NCBI GenBank assembly: GCA_900552955.1
Contig: USBO01000011.1
Location: 1 to 25,669, forward strand
Length of the DNA: 25,669 bases
Direction: 5' to 3'
Origin: an uncultured Alistipes sp.
GTDB taxonomy: Bacteria > Bacteroidota > Bacteroidia > Bacteroidales > Rikenellaceae
Below the pieces are notes generated by a model. That model saw only the letters and a list, made by a program, of their open reading frames with translations, was not told where the DNA came from and did not search any database. Shown here one piece after another: positions 1 to 8,351 of the stretch. The translations under genes and the position numbers were made by a program. The stretch's first letter is position 1. Each line of letters begins with the position of its first letter.

Positions 1-1362
1 CGGCATTTGCAGACCGTGCGAATCCCCTTCGAGGGCGAGCCGCTCGAGGGGGTGCAAGTGATGGGCATTCTGGAGACCCGCAACCTCGATTTCCGCAACG
101 TGGTGCTGCTCTCGATGAACGACGACAACTTCCCGGGCAACCGCGTGGCGCAATCGTCGTTCATCCCGTATAACCTGCGGGCGGCGTTCGATCTGCCGAC
201 GCCGGCCCACCACGAGGGGGTCTATGCCTACTACTTCTACCGGCTCGTGCAACGAGCCGAGCGTGTCTACATGCTCTACTGCGCCCATGCCGATGAGAAG
301 ACCACGGGCGAGCAGAGCCACTACATCTACCAGCTCGATTTCGAGACCGCACACCGGCTGCGCCGCGTCGAGGTGGGCGTCGATGTCAATCTGGCGGAGA
401 ATCCGCCCGTCGAGGTGGCGAAGGAGGGCGACGTCTGGGAGAGGCTCGCCCGCTTCGTTGCGGCCGAGTCGCCGGCAAAGCTCTCGCCGACAGCCTTTTT
501 TCGCTATGTGGCCTGCCCGCTGCGCTTCTATTACTACTCCGTCGCGCGGCTGAAGGCCGACGATTCGCTGAGCGAGGAGGTCGATGCGCCGATGTTCGGC
601 ACGATCCTCCATGCCGCCGCACAGCGGCTTTACGGGCGGATCGAAGGGGAGCAGCACCCGGGCGAAACGTTGCGGGCGCTGGCCGCCAGCGGGGCGGTCG
701 AGCAGGCCGTCACGGCGGCCATCGGCAGCGAGTATCTCCAGAAGGAGTCGGCCGATGCGAAGGAGTACACCGGCAATCTGATGCTGGTGCACGACATCGT
801 CTCCAAGTACCTGCGCCACGGCGTCGTCGCCTACGATGCGGCCCACGACGGATTCCGTGTCGAGGGGCTGGAGCGCGAGGTCGAGACACCCTTTGCCTTT
901 CCCTCCGCGGGGAGGGAATTGCGGGTCGTGTTCGGCGGTGTTGCCGACCGGATCGACCGGCTGGACGACGGTCGTCTGCGGGTGGTCGATTACAAGACGG
1001 GCGAGTCGCATCTCGAATTCGCAGGGGTCGAAGCGCTGTTCAACGGCGAAGCTAAGCAGCGGCAGTCCAATGTGTTGCAGACGTTACTTTATGCGATGAT
1101 GCTGACGTATGCCGAGGGGCGCGAGACGGTGCCGGCGCTCTACTACGTGCGGCGGATGAACCGCCCCGATTACAGTCCCGAGCTGATCGACCGCTCCACG
1201 GGCGGCGTCGGGGAGAGTTATCCGGCCTATGCGGCCGATTTCGAACGGCTGCTGCGCGAGAAACTCGCCGAGCTGTTCGATCCCGCCGTACCGTTCCGTG
1301 CGACCGACGATACGGAGCACACGTGCCGCTATTGCGACTACCGGCAGATCTGCCGGAGATGA
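1..1362 (+). CDS. AddB/RecB-like PD-(D/E)XK nuclease, C-terminal part (5' end outside window)
   Basis: The reading frame is open from the first base, so this is the 3' end of a larger gene; the TTG at base 7 is not the true start. Residues here are numbered from that TTG. The first part, with GILETRNLDF and NDDNFPG, resembles the degenerate helicase region of AddB-type proteins. The rest is a RecB-family nuclease: His202 in a GTILHAAAQ segment, Asp314 in GGVADRIDR, and Asp328 and Lys330 in VVDYKTG form the metal site. Cys170 (ACPLRFYYY) and Cys440, Cys443 and Cys449 at the extreme C-terminus match the four cysteines of the AddB 4Fe-4S cluster. The expected role is processing of DNA double-strand ends for recombination with an AddA-like helicase, which would lie upstream outside the window. 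It converges on the HAD gene at 1406. The family call is firm; the exact subfamily is inferred. Confidence 0.88.
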   Translation, partial: RHLQTVRIPFEGEPLEGVQVMGILETRNLDFRNVVLLSMNDDNFPGNRVAQSSFIPYNLRAAFDLPTPAHHEGVYAYYFYRLVQRAERVYMLYCAHADEKTTGEQSHYIYQLDFETAHRLRRVEVGVDVNLAENPPVEVAKEGDVWERLARFVAAESPAKLSPTAFFRYVACPLRFYYYSVARLKADDSLSEEVDAPMFGTILHAAAQRLYGRIEGEQHPGETLRALAASGAVEQAVTAAIGSEYLQKESADAKEYTGNLMLVHDIVSKYLRHGVVAYDAAHDGFRVEGLEREVETPFAFPSAGRELRVVFGGVADRIDRLDDGRLRVVDYKTGESHLEFAGVEALFNGEAKQRQSNVLQTLLYAMMLTYAEGRETVPALYYVRRMNRPDYSPELIDRSTGGVGESYPAYAADFERLLREKLAELFDPAVPFRATDDTEHTCRYCDYRQICRR

Positions 1363-1405
1363 TTTTACGCGGTTGTGAGCAGCGGGGCGCTGACAGGTCG
1401 TCCGG
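1363..1405. other. Short convergent intergenic gap
   Basis: These 43 nt separate the nuclease stop from the stop of the opposing HAD gene. The only structure seen is a weak hairpin with arms CAGCG and CGCTG around a GGG loop and no T-run. No convincing intrinsic terminator is present for either gene. Confidence 0.4.
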
Positions 1406-1969
1406 CTAAAGTTTCACGACGAAATAGGCCGCGCCGCTGCGGCGTGCCGCTTCGATGCCGACGGCCGAATCCTCGAAGATGAGCGTTTCGGCGGGCGTCG
1501 CCCCTTCGAGCTCCATCGCCTTGAGGAAACAGCCCGGATCGGGTTTGCTCCGCGGCACGTCGAGTGCCGAGATGATGCCGTCGACGCCTCCTTCGAGGTG
1601 CAGGTGTTGCATCACGTTGTCGATGTTGGCGCGCTGGCCCGTCGAGACGATCCACACGCGGCCGCCCTGCGTCCGAAACTGTTGGCAGAACTCCCACAGC
1701 GGGCGGTTGAGCGTCACGAGGTCGAAATAGCGGGGATAGAGTTCGATTTTGCGCCGGCGCAGCCGGTCGATCTCCACAGGGTCGCCGATGCCGATCGAGC
1801 GCAGGAATTCGGGGCAGCGCACCCCGAAATGACGGGCGGCGTACTCCTCCTCGGTCATGGCGTGGCCCGCTTCGCGCAGCGTCTCGGCATAGGCGCGGGC
1901 ATTGGCGCGGCGGGTGTCGACGAGCGTACCGTCGAAGTCCAGCAATATCAGTCGGATGCGAGACATCAT
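1406..1969 (-). CDS. HAD-superfamily phosphatase (phosphoglycolate phosphatase/beta-PGM-like)
   Basis: A 187-residue HAD hydrolase with all four motifs: DFDGTLVDT (nucleophile Asp11, acid/base Asp13), Ser109-Thr110 in IVSTGQ, Lys142 in SKPDPGCF, and Glu166-Asp167 in LIFEDSAVG. The residues between motifs I and II form a small helical C1-type cap. These are the features of haloacid dehalogenase-like phosphatases that act on small phosphorylated metabolites; the substrate cannot be read from the sequence. The start is one of two adjacent ATGs (1969 or 1966). The frame stays open upstream, but that stretch is a shadow of the peptidase gene and lacks homology. The start lies 8 nt after the stop of the upstream peptidase gene, so it is probably the last gene of a three-gene minus-strand operon. 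The link with peptidoglycan peptidases may be positional only. Confidence 0.9.
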   Translation of the reverse strand: MMSRIRLILLDFDGTLVDTRRANARAYAETLREAGHAMTEEEYAARHFGVRCPEFLRSIGIGDPVEIDRLRRRKIELYPRYFDLVTLNRPLWEFCQQFRTQGGRVWIVSTGQRANIDNVMQHLHLEGGVDGIISALDVPRSKPDPGCFLKAMELEGATPAETLIFEDSAVGIEAARRSGAAYFVVKL

Positions 1970-1977
1970 TTCAAGCG

Positions 1978-2925
1978 TTAATCGAATGACTGCATGCCCG
2001 AGCGCGCGATACGCGTCATGCGCTGATAGTCGTCGGGCGACAGCTCCATGAAAAAGTAGTGGATCGGGTCGACGCGCATCCCGTTGATGCGCACCTCGTA
2101 ATGCAGATGCGGCGCCAGCGAGAGGCCCGAGTTGCCCGAAAGAGCGATGATGTCGCCCCGGCGCACCTGCTGTCCGCGCCGCACGCCGATCTTCCCCAGA
2201 TGCGCGTAGAGGGTTTCGTAGCCGTTGCCGTGGTCGATGACGATCGTCTGACCGGAGGTGCTGTTGCGCTGCGACACCTCCTTGACCGTTCCGTCGGCCG
2301 TGGCGAAGACGCGCGACCCTTCGGGAATGGCGTAGTCGACGCCCTGATGCGAACGCAGCCGCTTCTGGAAGGGGTTGATACGCATGCCGTAGGAGGTCGT
2401 GAGCAGCGTCAGTTGTTCGTTGATGATCGGCTGTACGGCCGGGATGCGGTTGCGATGGCTGCAACTGTCGATCGCGTCGATCATCCGGTCGTACGAGGTC
2501 TGCAGATCGGCCGTGGCGCGTTCGGTGGCGTCGAGCCGGCGGGCGAACTGCTTTTGCAGCTCGAAGGTCGACTGCGACAGCAGCCCTTCGTAGAAGTTCC
2601 AGCGGTCGGCGGCGTTCTCCTCCTCGAAATCGTAAGGATCGGCCTCGAAGAGGATGCGGAAAACATTGCGGTCGCGCGCGACGACGTTGTCCATCACGCG
2701 GCTGAGCGAGTCGTAGCGCTCGGTGAGCGTCTCGTATTCGCGGCGCAGCCGGTCGGTCGAGTGCTTGAGGCGGTACTCCACCGGCGTGTCGAAGAAGATT
2801 GAGAACGCGAAGTAGTAGAGCGCTGCGGCGCCCGCCCAGACGAAAAGCTGGATGACCACGCGCGTGACGTTGTTCCAGAACCGTTTGCGGCGGCGTACTT
2901 TGGCTATGTATCGGCTGTCGGGCAT
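1978..2925 (-). CDS. Membrane-anchored M23 (LytM-type) metallopeptidase, second of a tandem pair
   Basis: 315 residues. A basic N-terminus precedes one transmembrane helix (about residues 22-46), then a charged helical, probably coiled-coil periplasmic stretch (about 55-155), then a C-terminal M23 domain. The zinc-site motifs are complete: His193 and Asp197 in HQGVDYA, His242 in YAHLGK, and His273 and His275 in APHLHYEV. A catalytically competent endopeptidase that cuts peptidoglycan cross-bridges is therefore predicted, as opposed to a degenerate EnvC/NlpD-type activator. It lies 4 nt after the stop of a paralogous peptidase with the same architecture and 8 nt before the HAD gene. Regulation by the shared upstream promoter near 3931 is likely. 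The family is certain; the bond cut and the role in division or elongation are not. Confidence 0.93.
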   Translation of the reverse strand: MPDSRYIAKVRRRKRFWNNVTRVVIQLFVWAGAAALYYFAFSIFFDTPVEYRLKHSTDRLRREYETLTERYDSLSRVMDNVVARDRNVFRILFEADPYDFEEENAADRWNFYEGLLSQSTFELQKQFARRLDATERATADLQTSYDRMIDAIDSCSHRNRIPAVQPIINEQLTLLTTSYGMRINPFQKRLRSHQGVDYAIPEGSRVFATADGTVKEVSQRNSTSGQTIVIDHGNGYETLYAHLGKIGVRRGQQVRRGDIIALSGNSGLSLAPHLHYEVRINGMRVDPIHYFFMELSPDDYQRMTRIARSGMQSFD

Positions 2926-2929
2926 GGTG

Positions 2930-3904
2930 TCAATCGGTTTCCATCGTCGTTTCGTGCATCTCCTCCATGAGCTTGTTGTACTCTTCGGCCGTCATGTCCT
3001 TGTTGAAGTAGTTGATCGGGTTGACCACCTGTCCCATGTACATCACCTCGTAGTGGAGGTGGGGGCCCGTCACGCCGCCCGTGCGTCCCGCTTCGGCGAT
3101 GAGCTGCCCGCGCACGACGGGGTCGCCCGCCTTGACGAACGACTTGTCGAGATGCGCGTAGCGGGTCTTGTATCCGAACTCGTGGTTCACGACAACGAAC
3201 GTGCCGTAGCCGTGGCGGGCGCGACTCAGCTCGACCTTCTCGACCACGCCGTCGCCCGTGGCGTAGACCGGATCGCCCACGTCGCACGCCAGATCGATGC
3301 CCTTGTGCATGATGTAGCGGCCGTAGAGCGGGTGGCGGCGCATGCCGAAGGCGCCGATGCCGTTGCGCAGCTTGTTGCGGTCGATGGGCCACGTGGCGGG
3401 GATCGCCGAGGAGAGTTTCTCCTTGTTCTTGGCCAGAATCTGCAACTGGTCGAACGACACGGACTCCTTGTAGAGCTGCCGCGCCAGCGCATCCATCTGC
3501 TTCCACGTGCCGATCATCAGCGACGAGTAGCTGTCGTCGGCCATCGGACGGTATTTTTCGCTGGGATATTCCGTGTAGATGCCTTCAATCGGCAGCGTGT
3601 CGGTCGAGAACAGCGCCCGATAGACCGACTGGTCGCGGTGGCGGATCTCGGCGATCTTGCGTTCGGAGGCGCTGAGCCGGTCCTGCATGATGCGGTACTT
3701 CATCACCAGCTCGCGGTTCGAACGGTTGATGCGGTACATCTTCGGCGTGTAGAAGAAGTGGGAGAAGAGGACGTTGGCCACCGATATGAGGATGAATCCG
3801 ATGAGTAACTTGCGCAGCAGGCGATAGGTGCGCAGGCGGAACGGAGCCGTGATGACTTCGTAGGTGAGCGTCTGCGGATTGAACCGGTGTTCTTTTTTTG
3901 CCAT
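2930..3904 (-). CDS. Membrane-anchored M23 (LytM-type) metallopeptidase, first of a tandem pair
   Basis: 324 residues. The cytoplasmic N-terminus of about 30 residues contains the FNPQTLTYE-type stretch seen at the start of many Bacteroidetes M23 proteins. A transmembrane helix (about 31-52), a helical spacer with coiled-coil character (about 55-165) and a C-terminal M23 domain follow. The zinc-site motifs are intact: His200 and Asp204 in MHKGIDLA, His251 in RYAHLDK, and His282 and His284 in GPHLHYEV. The predicted activity is peptidoglycan endopeptidase in the periplasm, tethered to the inner membrane. It is the promoter-proximal gene of the minus-strand operon, diverging from alaS. Its ATG lies 26 nt from a TAATTTTG element on the same strand. 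The similar layout of the downstream gene suggests an old tandem duplication followed by divergence. Confidence 0.93.
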   Translation of the reverse strand: MAKKEHRFNPQTLTYEVITAPFRLRTYRLLRKLLIGFILISVANVLFSHFFYTPKMYRINRSNRELVMKYRIMQDRLSASERKIAEIRHRDQSVYRALFSTDTLPIEGIYTEYPSEKYRPMADDSYSSLMIGTWKQMDALARQLYKESVSFDQLQILAKNKEKLSSAIPATWPIDRNKLRNGIGAFGMRRHPLYGRYIMHKGIDLACDVGDPVYATGDGVVEKVELSRARHGYGTFVVVNHEFGYKTRYAHLDKSFVKAGDPVVRGQLIAEAGRTGGVTGPHLHYEVMYMGQVVNPINYFNKDMTAEEYNKLMEEMHETTMETD

Positions 3905-3930
3905 GCCTGAAAAAACTCTGCGAGTTCGTG

Positions 3931-3961
3931 CAAAATTAGGTTAAATTGTGTAATTTTGCAA
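3931..3961 (-). promoter_or_regulatory. Bacteroidetes-type promoter for the M23-M23-HAD operon
   Basis: Read on the minus strand, the sequence has TTG, 20 nt, then TAATTTTG. This matches the Bacteroidetes consensus TTTG-N19-21-TAnnTTTG except for the first T of the -33 box. Transcription would begin about 5-8 nt further on, giving a leader of about 20 nt before the ATG at 3904. Confidence 0.65.
3951..3958 (+). promoter_or_regulatory. -7 element of the alaS promoter
   Basis: TAATTTTG matches the Bacteroidetes -7 consensus TAnnTTTG and lies 43 nt before the alaS ATG. The matching -33 box is poor: TTCG about 22 nt upstream is the best candidate. The element sits back to back with the divergent -7 element at 3931-3938, so the two promoters overlap and may compete. 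Confidence 0.55.
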
Positions 3962-4001
3962 CCCGAATACAGTAACGCAGGAATAGGATAAAACAGTATA
4001 T

Positions 4002-6623
4002 ATGGAATCGAATAAAATTCGTCAGGCCTTTCTCGACTTTTTCCAGAGCAAGGGGCATGCGATCGTTCCGTCGGCGCCGATGGTGGTCAAGGGCGATCCC
4101 ACGCTGATGTTCACCAATGCGGGTATGAACCAGTTCAAGGACATCTTCCTGGGCAATGCGCCGCGCAAGTATCCGCGTGCGGCCGACACGCAGAAATGTC
4201 TGCGCGTTTCGGGCAAGCACAACGATCTGGAGGAGGTGGGCCACGACACCTATCACCATACGATGTTCGAGATGCTGGGCAACTGGTCCTACGGCGACTA
4301 CTTCAAGAAGGAGGCGATCGAGTGGGCGTGGGAGCTGCTGACCGAGGTCTACAAGCTGCCTGCCGGGCGGATGTACGCCACCGTCTTCGAGGGATCGGAG
4401 GAGGACGGCGTGCCCTTCGATTCGGAGGCCTACGACGTGTGGGCACGGTTCCTGCCGGCGGATCACATCATCCGCGGCAACAAGCACGACAACTTCTGGG
4501 AGATGGGCGAGACGGGCCCCTGCGGCCCCTGCTCGGAGATCCATTTCGACCTGCGCGACGAGGCGGAGATCGCCGCCCGACCGGGGCGCGAGATGGTCAA
4601 CACGGGCCATCCGCAGGTGATCGAGATATGGAACCTCGTCTTCATGCAGTTCAACCGCAAGGCCAACGGCTCGCTCGAACCGCTGCCGGCGAAGAACGTC
4701 GACACGGGGATGGGCTTCGAGCGTCTGTGCATGATCCTGCAGGGCAAGAAGTCGAACTACGATACCGATGTCTTCCAACCCACGATCGGCCGTCTGGCGG
4801 CGCTGTCGGGCAAGACGTACGGCGCGGACGCCAAGTGCGACGTGGCCATGCGCGTGGTGGCCGACCATCTGCGCGCCATCGCCTTCTCGATCGCCGACGG
4901 ACAGTTGCCGTCGAACGTCAAGGCGGGCTATGTCATCCGCCGCATCCTGCGCCGCGCCGTGCGCTACGGCTACACCTACCTCGGTTTCACCGAACCCTTC
5001 ATCTGCAAGCTGGTGGCGGGACTCGTGGAGCAGATGGGCGGTCAGTTCCCTGAACTGCGGGCCCAGCAGACGCTCATCGAACGCGTCATCGAGGAGGAGG
5101 AGGCGTCGTTCCTGCGGACGCTGGCCACGGGTATCACGCTGCTCGACGGCGTGATCGCCGAAGTGAAGCGAGTGGGGGGAACCAGGATTTCGGGCCGGGA
5201 CGCCTTCGTGCTCTACGACACCTACGGCTTCCCGATCGATTTGACGGAACTGATCGCCCGCGAACAGGGCGTGGAGGTCGATCTGGGCGCTTTCGAGACG
5301 GAGTTGCAGGCGCAGAAGGCGCGTTCGCGCAACGCCGCTGCCGTGGCCACCGACGACTGGCAGGAGTTGTTCCCGCTGGCACAGAGCGAGTTCGTGGGGT
5401 ATGATTCGCTCACCGCGCCGGTGCGCATCGCGCGTTACCGCCGTGTCTCGGCCAAGAACCGCACGACCTACCAACTGGTCTTCGACCGGACGCCTTTCTA
5501 CGGCAATTCGGGCGGTCAGATCGGCGACGTGGGCTTCATCGAGAATGCCGACGAGAAGATCGACGTGGTGGCCACCGACAAGGAGAACGGTCTGATTATC
5601 CACATTGTCGAGAAGCTGCCCGAAGACCCTGCTGCGGATTTCACGGCGGTGGTCGATCCCGCCAAACGACAGGCGGCGGCCAACAACCACACGGCCACGC
5701 ACCTGCTCGACGCTGCGCTGCGCAAGGTGCTCGGCGCGCATGTCGAGCAGAAGGGTTCGTCGGTTACGCCCGACTGCCTGCGTTTCGACTTCTCGCATTT
5801 TCAGAAGGTGACGCCCGCCCAGCTGCGCGAGGTGGAGCGGCTGGTCAACCGTGAGATCCGCGCCAACCATCCGCTCGTGGAGCGCCGCGACGCCACGCTG
5901 GCCGAGGCGCAGGCCGAGGGGGCGATCATGCTTTTCGGCGAGAAGTACGGCGAGCGTGTGCGCATGGTGCGTTTCGGCGACTCGGTGGAGTTGTGCGGCG
6001 GTACGCACACCTGCTCGACGGGTACGATCGGATTCTTCAAGATTCTGAGCGAGAGTGCCATCTCGGCCGGCGTGCGCCGCATCGAAGCCGTCACGGGCGA
6101 AGGGGCCGAGAAGGTGATCTACGCCGCGGAGGATACGTTGCAGAACGTCACCGAGTTCCTCAACAACACGCAGGTCGTGCAGGCGATCAAAAAGATCGTC
6201 GAGAGCAACGACGCCCTGTCCAAAGAGGTCGAGGCGATGCGGCAGGAGCAGGTGCGCGAATGGGCCGACCGGCTCGTGAAGAGCCTGCCCGAGCGCAACG
6301 GCGTGATTCTGCTGGCCAAGCAGTCGGAGCGGATGCCCGCTTTCATCAAGGATCTGGCCTACAACCTGCGTGCGCGCATTGCCAATCTGGTGATGGTCGT
6401 CGGCACCTGTCCCGAGGGGAAACCCAGTCTGACGATCATGCTCGGCGACGACGTGGTCGCCAAAGGGGTCAACGCCGGCAAGGTGATCCGCGAAGCGGCT
6501 AAGGAGATGAACGGCGGCGGCGGCGGCCAACCCTTCTTCGCCACGGCGGGCGGCAAGGCTCCCGAGCGGCTGCAGGCGGCGATCGACAAGGCCGTGGAAC
6601 TGATTATGGAAGAGTTGAAATAA
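4002..6623 (+). CDS. alaS: Alanyl-tRNA synthetase
   Basis: 873 residues, the normal length for bacterial AlaRS. It charges tRNA-Ala and edits mischarged Ser or Gly. The N-terminal class II catalytic core starts MESNKIRQAFLDFF and has KGDPTLMFTNAGMNQFK and GPCGPCSEIHFD segments. The editing domain carries its zinc ligands: His563 and His567 in NHTATHLL, and Cys665 and His669 in CGGTHTCSTG. The C-terminal DHHA1-type domain has a glycine-rich GGGGGQPFFATAGG segment. The ATG at 4002 gives the canonical N-terminus. There is no Shine-Dalgarno sequence, only an A-rich leader, as is usual in this phylum. gpmI starts 13 nt after the stop and is probably cotranscribed. Confidence 0.99.
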   Translation: MESNKIRQAFLDFFQSKGHAIVPSAPMVVKGDPTLMFTNAGMNQFKDIFLGNAPRKYPRAADTQKCLRVSGKHNDLEEVGHDTYHHTMFEMLGNWSYGDYFKKEAIEWAWELLTEVYKLPAGRMYATVFEGSEEDGVPFDSEAYDVWARFLPADHIIRGNKHDNFWEMGETGPCGPCSEIHFDLRDEAEIAARPGREMVNTGHPQVIEIWNLVFMQFNRKANGSLEPLPAKNVDTGMGFERLCMILQGKKSNYDTDVFQPTIGRLAALSGKTYGADAKCDVAMRVVADHLRAIAFSIADGQLPSNVKAGYVIRRILRRAVRYGYTYLGFTEPFICKLVAGLVEQMGGQFPELRAQQTLIERVIEEEEASFLRTLATGITLLDGVIAEVKRVGGTRISGRDAFVLYDTYGFPIDLTELIAREQGVEVDLGAFETELQAQKARSRNAAAVATDDWQELFPLAQSEFVGYDSLTAPVRIARYRRVSAKNRTTYQLVFDRTPFYGNSGGQIGDVGFIENADEKIDVVATDKENGLIIHIVEKLPEDPAADFTAVVDPAKRQAAANNHTATHLLDAALRKVLGAHVEQKGSSVTPDCLRFDFSHFQKVTPAQLREVERLVNREIRANHPLVERRDATLAEAQAEGAIMLFGEKYGERVRMVRFGDSVELCGGTHTCSTGTIGFFKILSESAISAGVRRIEAVTGEGAEKVIYAAEDTLQNVTEFLNNTQVVQAIKKIVESNDALSKEVEAMRQEQVREWADRLVKSLPERNGVILLAKQSERMPAFIKDLAYNLRARIANLVMVVGTCPEGKPSLTIMLGDDVVAKGVNAGKVIREAAKEMNGGGGGQPFFATAGGKAPERLQAAIDKAVELIMEELK

Positions 6624-6636
6624 ATACGATAAGCTG

Positions 6637-8163
6637 ATGAAACAGAAAGTATTGCTTATGATTCTGGACGGTTGGGGAATCGGCAACCGCTCCGAGGGCG
6701 ACGTCATTTCGACCGTCCACCCCGCATATATCTCGGCCATGACCGAGAAGTACCCCCATGCGCAACTGCATACCGACGGCGAGAACGTGGGTCTGCCCGA
6801 CGGACAGATGGGCAACTCCGAGGTGGGGCACCTCAATATCGGCGCCGGCCGCGTGGTCTACCAGGATCTGGTGAAGATCAATCGCGCCTGCAAGGACGGT
6901 TCGATCATGGAGAATGCGGAGGTGAAGGCGGCCTTCGAATATGCCAAAGCCAAAGGCGTCAACGTGCATTTCATGGGGCTCGTCTCCGACGGCGGCGTGC
7001 ACTCGTCGATCGACCACCTCTTCAAGCTCTGCGACATCGCCGAGGCCTATGGCATCGAACACACCTATGTGCACTGCTTCATGGACGGCCGCGACACCGA
7101 TCCGCGCAGCGGCAAGGGTTTCATCGAGGCGCTGGAGCGTCACATGGCGCAGTCGACGGGCGTCATCGCCTCTATCGTGGGCCGCTACTACGCGATGGAC
7201 CGCGACAAGCGCTGGGAGCGCGTCAGGGTGGCCTACGACCTGTTGGTCAACGGCGTCGGCGAGCCGGCGACGGACATGGCGGCCGCCATGCAGAAATCCT
7301 ACGACGCCGACGTGACCGACGAGTTCGTCAAGCCGATCGTGCGCGTCGATGCCGAGGGGAAGACCGTCGGGACGATCCGTCCCGACGACATGGTGATCTT
7401 CTTCAACTACCGCAACGACCGCGCCAAGGAGTTGACCGTCGCGCTCACGCAGGAGGATATGCCCGCCGAGGGGATGCACACGCTGCCGCTCTACTATTGC
7501 TGCATGACCCCCTACGACGCGAAGTTCCGCGGGCTGCATATCCTCTTCGACAAGGAGAACGTGCAGAACACCATCGGCGAGTACGTCTCGTCGCAGGGGC
7601 TTTCGCAACTGCGTATCGCCGAGACGGAGAAGTATGCGCACGTGACCTTCTTCCTCAACGGCGGCCGCGAGGAGAAGTTCGCCGGCGAGGAGCGCATTCT
7701 GGTGGCCTCGCCCAAGGTGGCGACCTACGATCTGCAGCCCGAGATGAGCGCCTACGAGGTGAAGGACAAGTTGGTCGGGGCGCTCGATTCGCAGAAGTAC
7801 GACTTTATCTGCCTGAACTTCGCCAACGGCGACATGGTGGGCCATACGGGGGTGTACGACGCGATCGTCAAGGCGGTGAAGGCCGTCGACGCCTGCGTGG
7901 CCGAGGTGGTCGAGGCTGCCAAGCGCAACGGTTACGAGGTGGTGCAGATCGCCGATCACGGCAATGCCGACAATGCGGTCAACGCCGATGGAACGCCCAA
8001 CACGGCGCACTCGCTCAATCCGGTGCCCATCGTCGTGGTGTCGGATCGTGTGAAGGCCGTGCACGACGGCGTGCTGGCCGACGTGGCGCCCACGGTGCTC
8101 AAACTCATGGGACTCGCGCAGCCCGCCGAGATGACGGGCAAGGCGCTCGTCGAGCTGAAATAA
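6637..8163 (+). CDS. gpmI: 2,3-bisphosphoglycerate-independent phosphoglycerate mutase
   Basis: 508 residues, typical for iPGM, the Mn-dependent alkaline-phosphatase-superfamily enzyme that interconverts 3- and 2-phosphoglycerate in glycolysis and gluconeogenesis. The N-terminus has the metal ligand Asp11 (LMILDGWGIG). The phosphoserine nucleophile is Ser61 in the MGNSEVGHLNIGAGR signature. The 2,3-BPG-binding domain contains the GLVSDGGVHS and FMDGRDTDP segments. Further metal ligands lie in NGDMVGHTG and IADHGNADN near the C-terminus. It follows alaS by 13 nt with no Shine-Dalgarno sequence. A GC-rich hairpin follows its stop. Confidence 0.99.
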   Translation: MKQKVLLMILDGWGIGNRSEGDVISTVHPAYISAMTEKYPHAQLHTDGENVGLPDGQMGNSEVGHLNIGAGRVVYQDLVKINRACKDGSIMENAEVKAAFEYAKAKGVNVHFMGLVSDGGVHSSIDHLFKLCDIAEAYGIEHTYVHCFMDGRDTDPRSGKGFIEALERHMAQSTGVIASIVGRYYAMDRDKRWERVRVAYDLLVNGVGEPATDMAAAMQKSYDADVTDEFVKPIVRVDAEGKTVGTIRPDDMVIFFNYRNDRAKELTVALTQEDMPAEGMHTLPLYYCCMTPYDAKFRGLHILFDKENVQNTIGEYVSSQGLSQLRIAETEKYAHVTFFLNGGREEKFAGEERILVASPKVATYDLQPEMSAYEVKDKLVGALDSQKYDFICLNFANGDMVGHTGVYDAIVKAVKAVDACVAEVVEAAKRNGYEVVQIADHGNADNAVNADGTPNTAHSLNPVPIVVVSDRVKAVHDGVLADVAPTVLKLMGLAQPAEMTGKALVELK

Positions 8164-8187
8164 CCGTCTGCCGACGGACGAACGGGG

Positions 8188-8209
8188 GCCTGCTCTGCTC
8201 GGAGCAGGC
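8188..8209 (+). terminator. Terminator-like hairpin after gpmI
   Basis: A perfect 8-bp stem, GCCTGCTC and GAGCAGGC, with a 6-nt loop lies 24 nt after the gpmI stop. It is followed by TCATTTCGTC, a poor T-run. A smaller hairpin (CCGTC/GACGG) lies just before it. It probably ends or attenuates the alaS-gpmI transcript ahead of the separate proC promoter. Confidence 0.5.
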
Positions 8210-8278
8210 TCATTTCGTCTCCGAGGTGTCCGATGCGATTTTTAAGTTTTCATTGAATCGCAAAACGCTGTTTTTCAC

Positions 8279-8286
8279 TATCTTTG
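8279..8286 (+). promoter_or_regulatory. -7 element of the proC promoter
   Basis: TATCTTTG fits TAnnTTTG and lies in an AT-rich stretch of the 188-nt gap. A TTG at 8253-8255 could serve as -33 box, but its 23-nt spacing is slightly long. The predicted leader is about 55-60 nt. A tiny ATG-initiated frame (5 codons, from 8341) overlaps the proC ATG and is probably meaningless. Confidence 0.5.
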
Positions 8287-8351
8287 TCGCAGAGGAGAGG
8301 CTGTCGGAGCGTCCGACCCTGTCGTTGCAGGACAATCAAAATGAACCTAAG

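Noticed and set aside
3936..6836. 966-codon open frame on the minus strand opposite alaS
   Set aside because: It is the antisense shadow of alaS in GC-rich DNA. The translation is His/Arg/Asp/Gln-rich without domains, whereas the plus strand encodes a full, canonical AlaRS.
6604..8064. 486-codon minus-strand frame opposite gpmI
   Set aside because: Shadow frame with composition like the alaS antisense frame (His/Val/Arg-rich); gpmI on the plus strand is complete with all motifs.
6672..8351. Upstream extension of the proC frame through gpmI
   Set aside because: The extension is an out-of-frame reading of gpmI (Arg-rich). The ProC fold begins exactly at the ATG at 8352, and a promoter and a hairpin lie in the gap.
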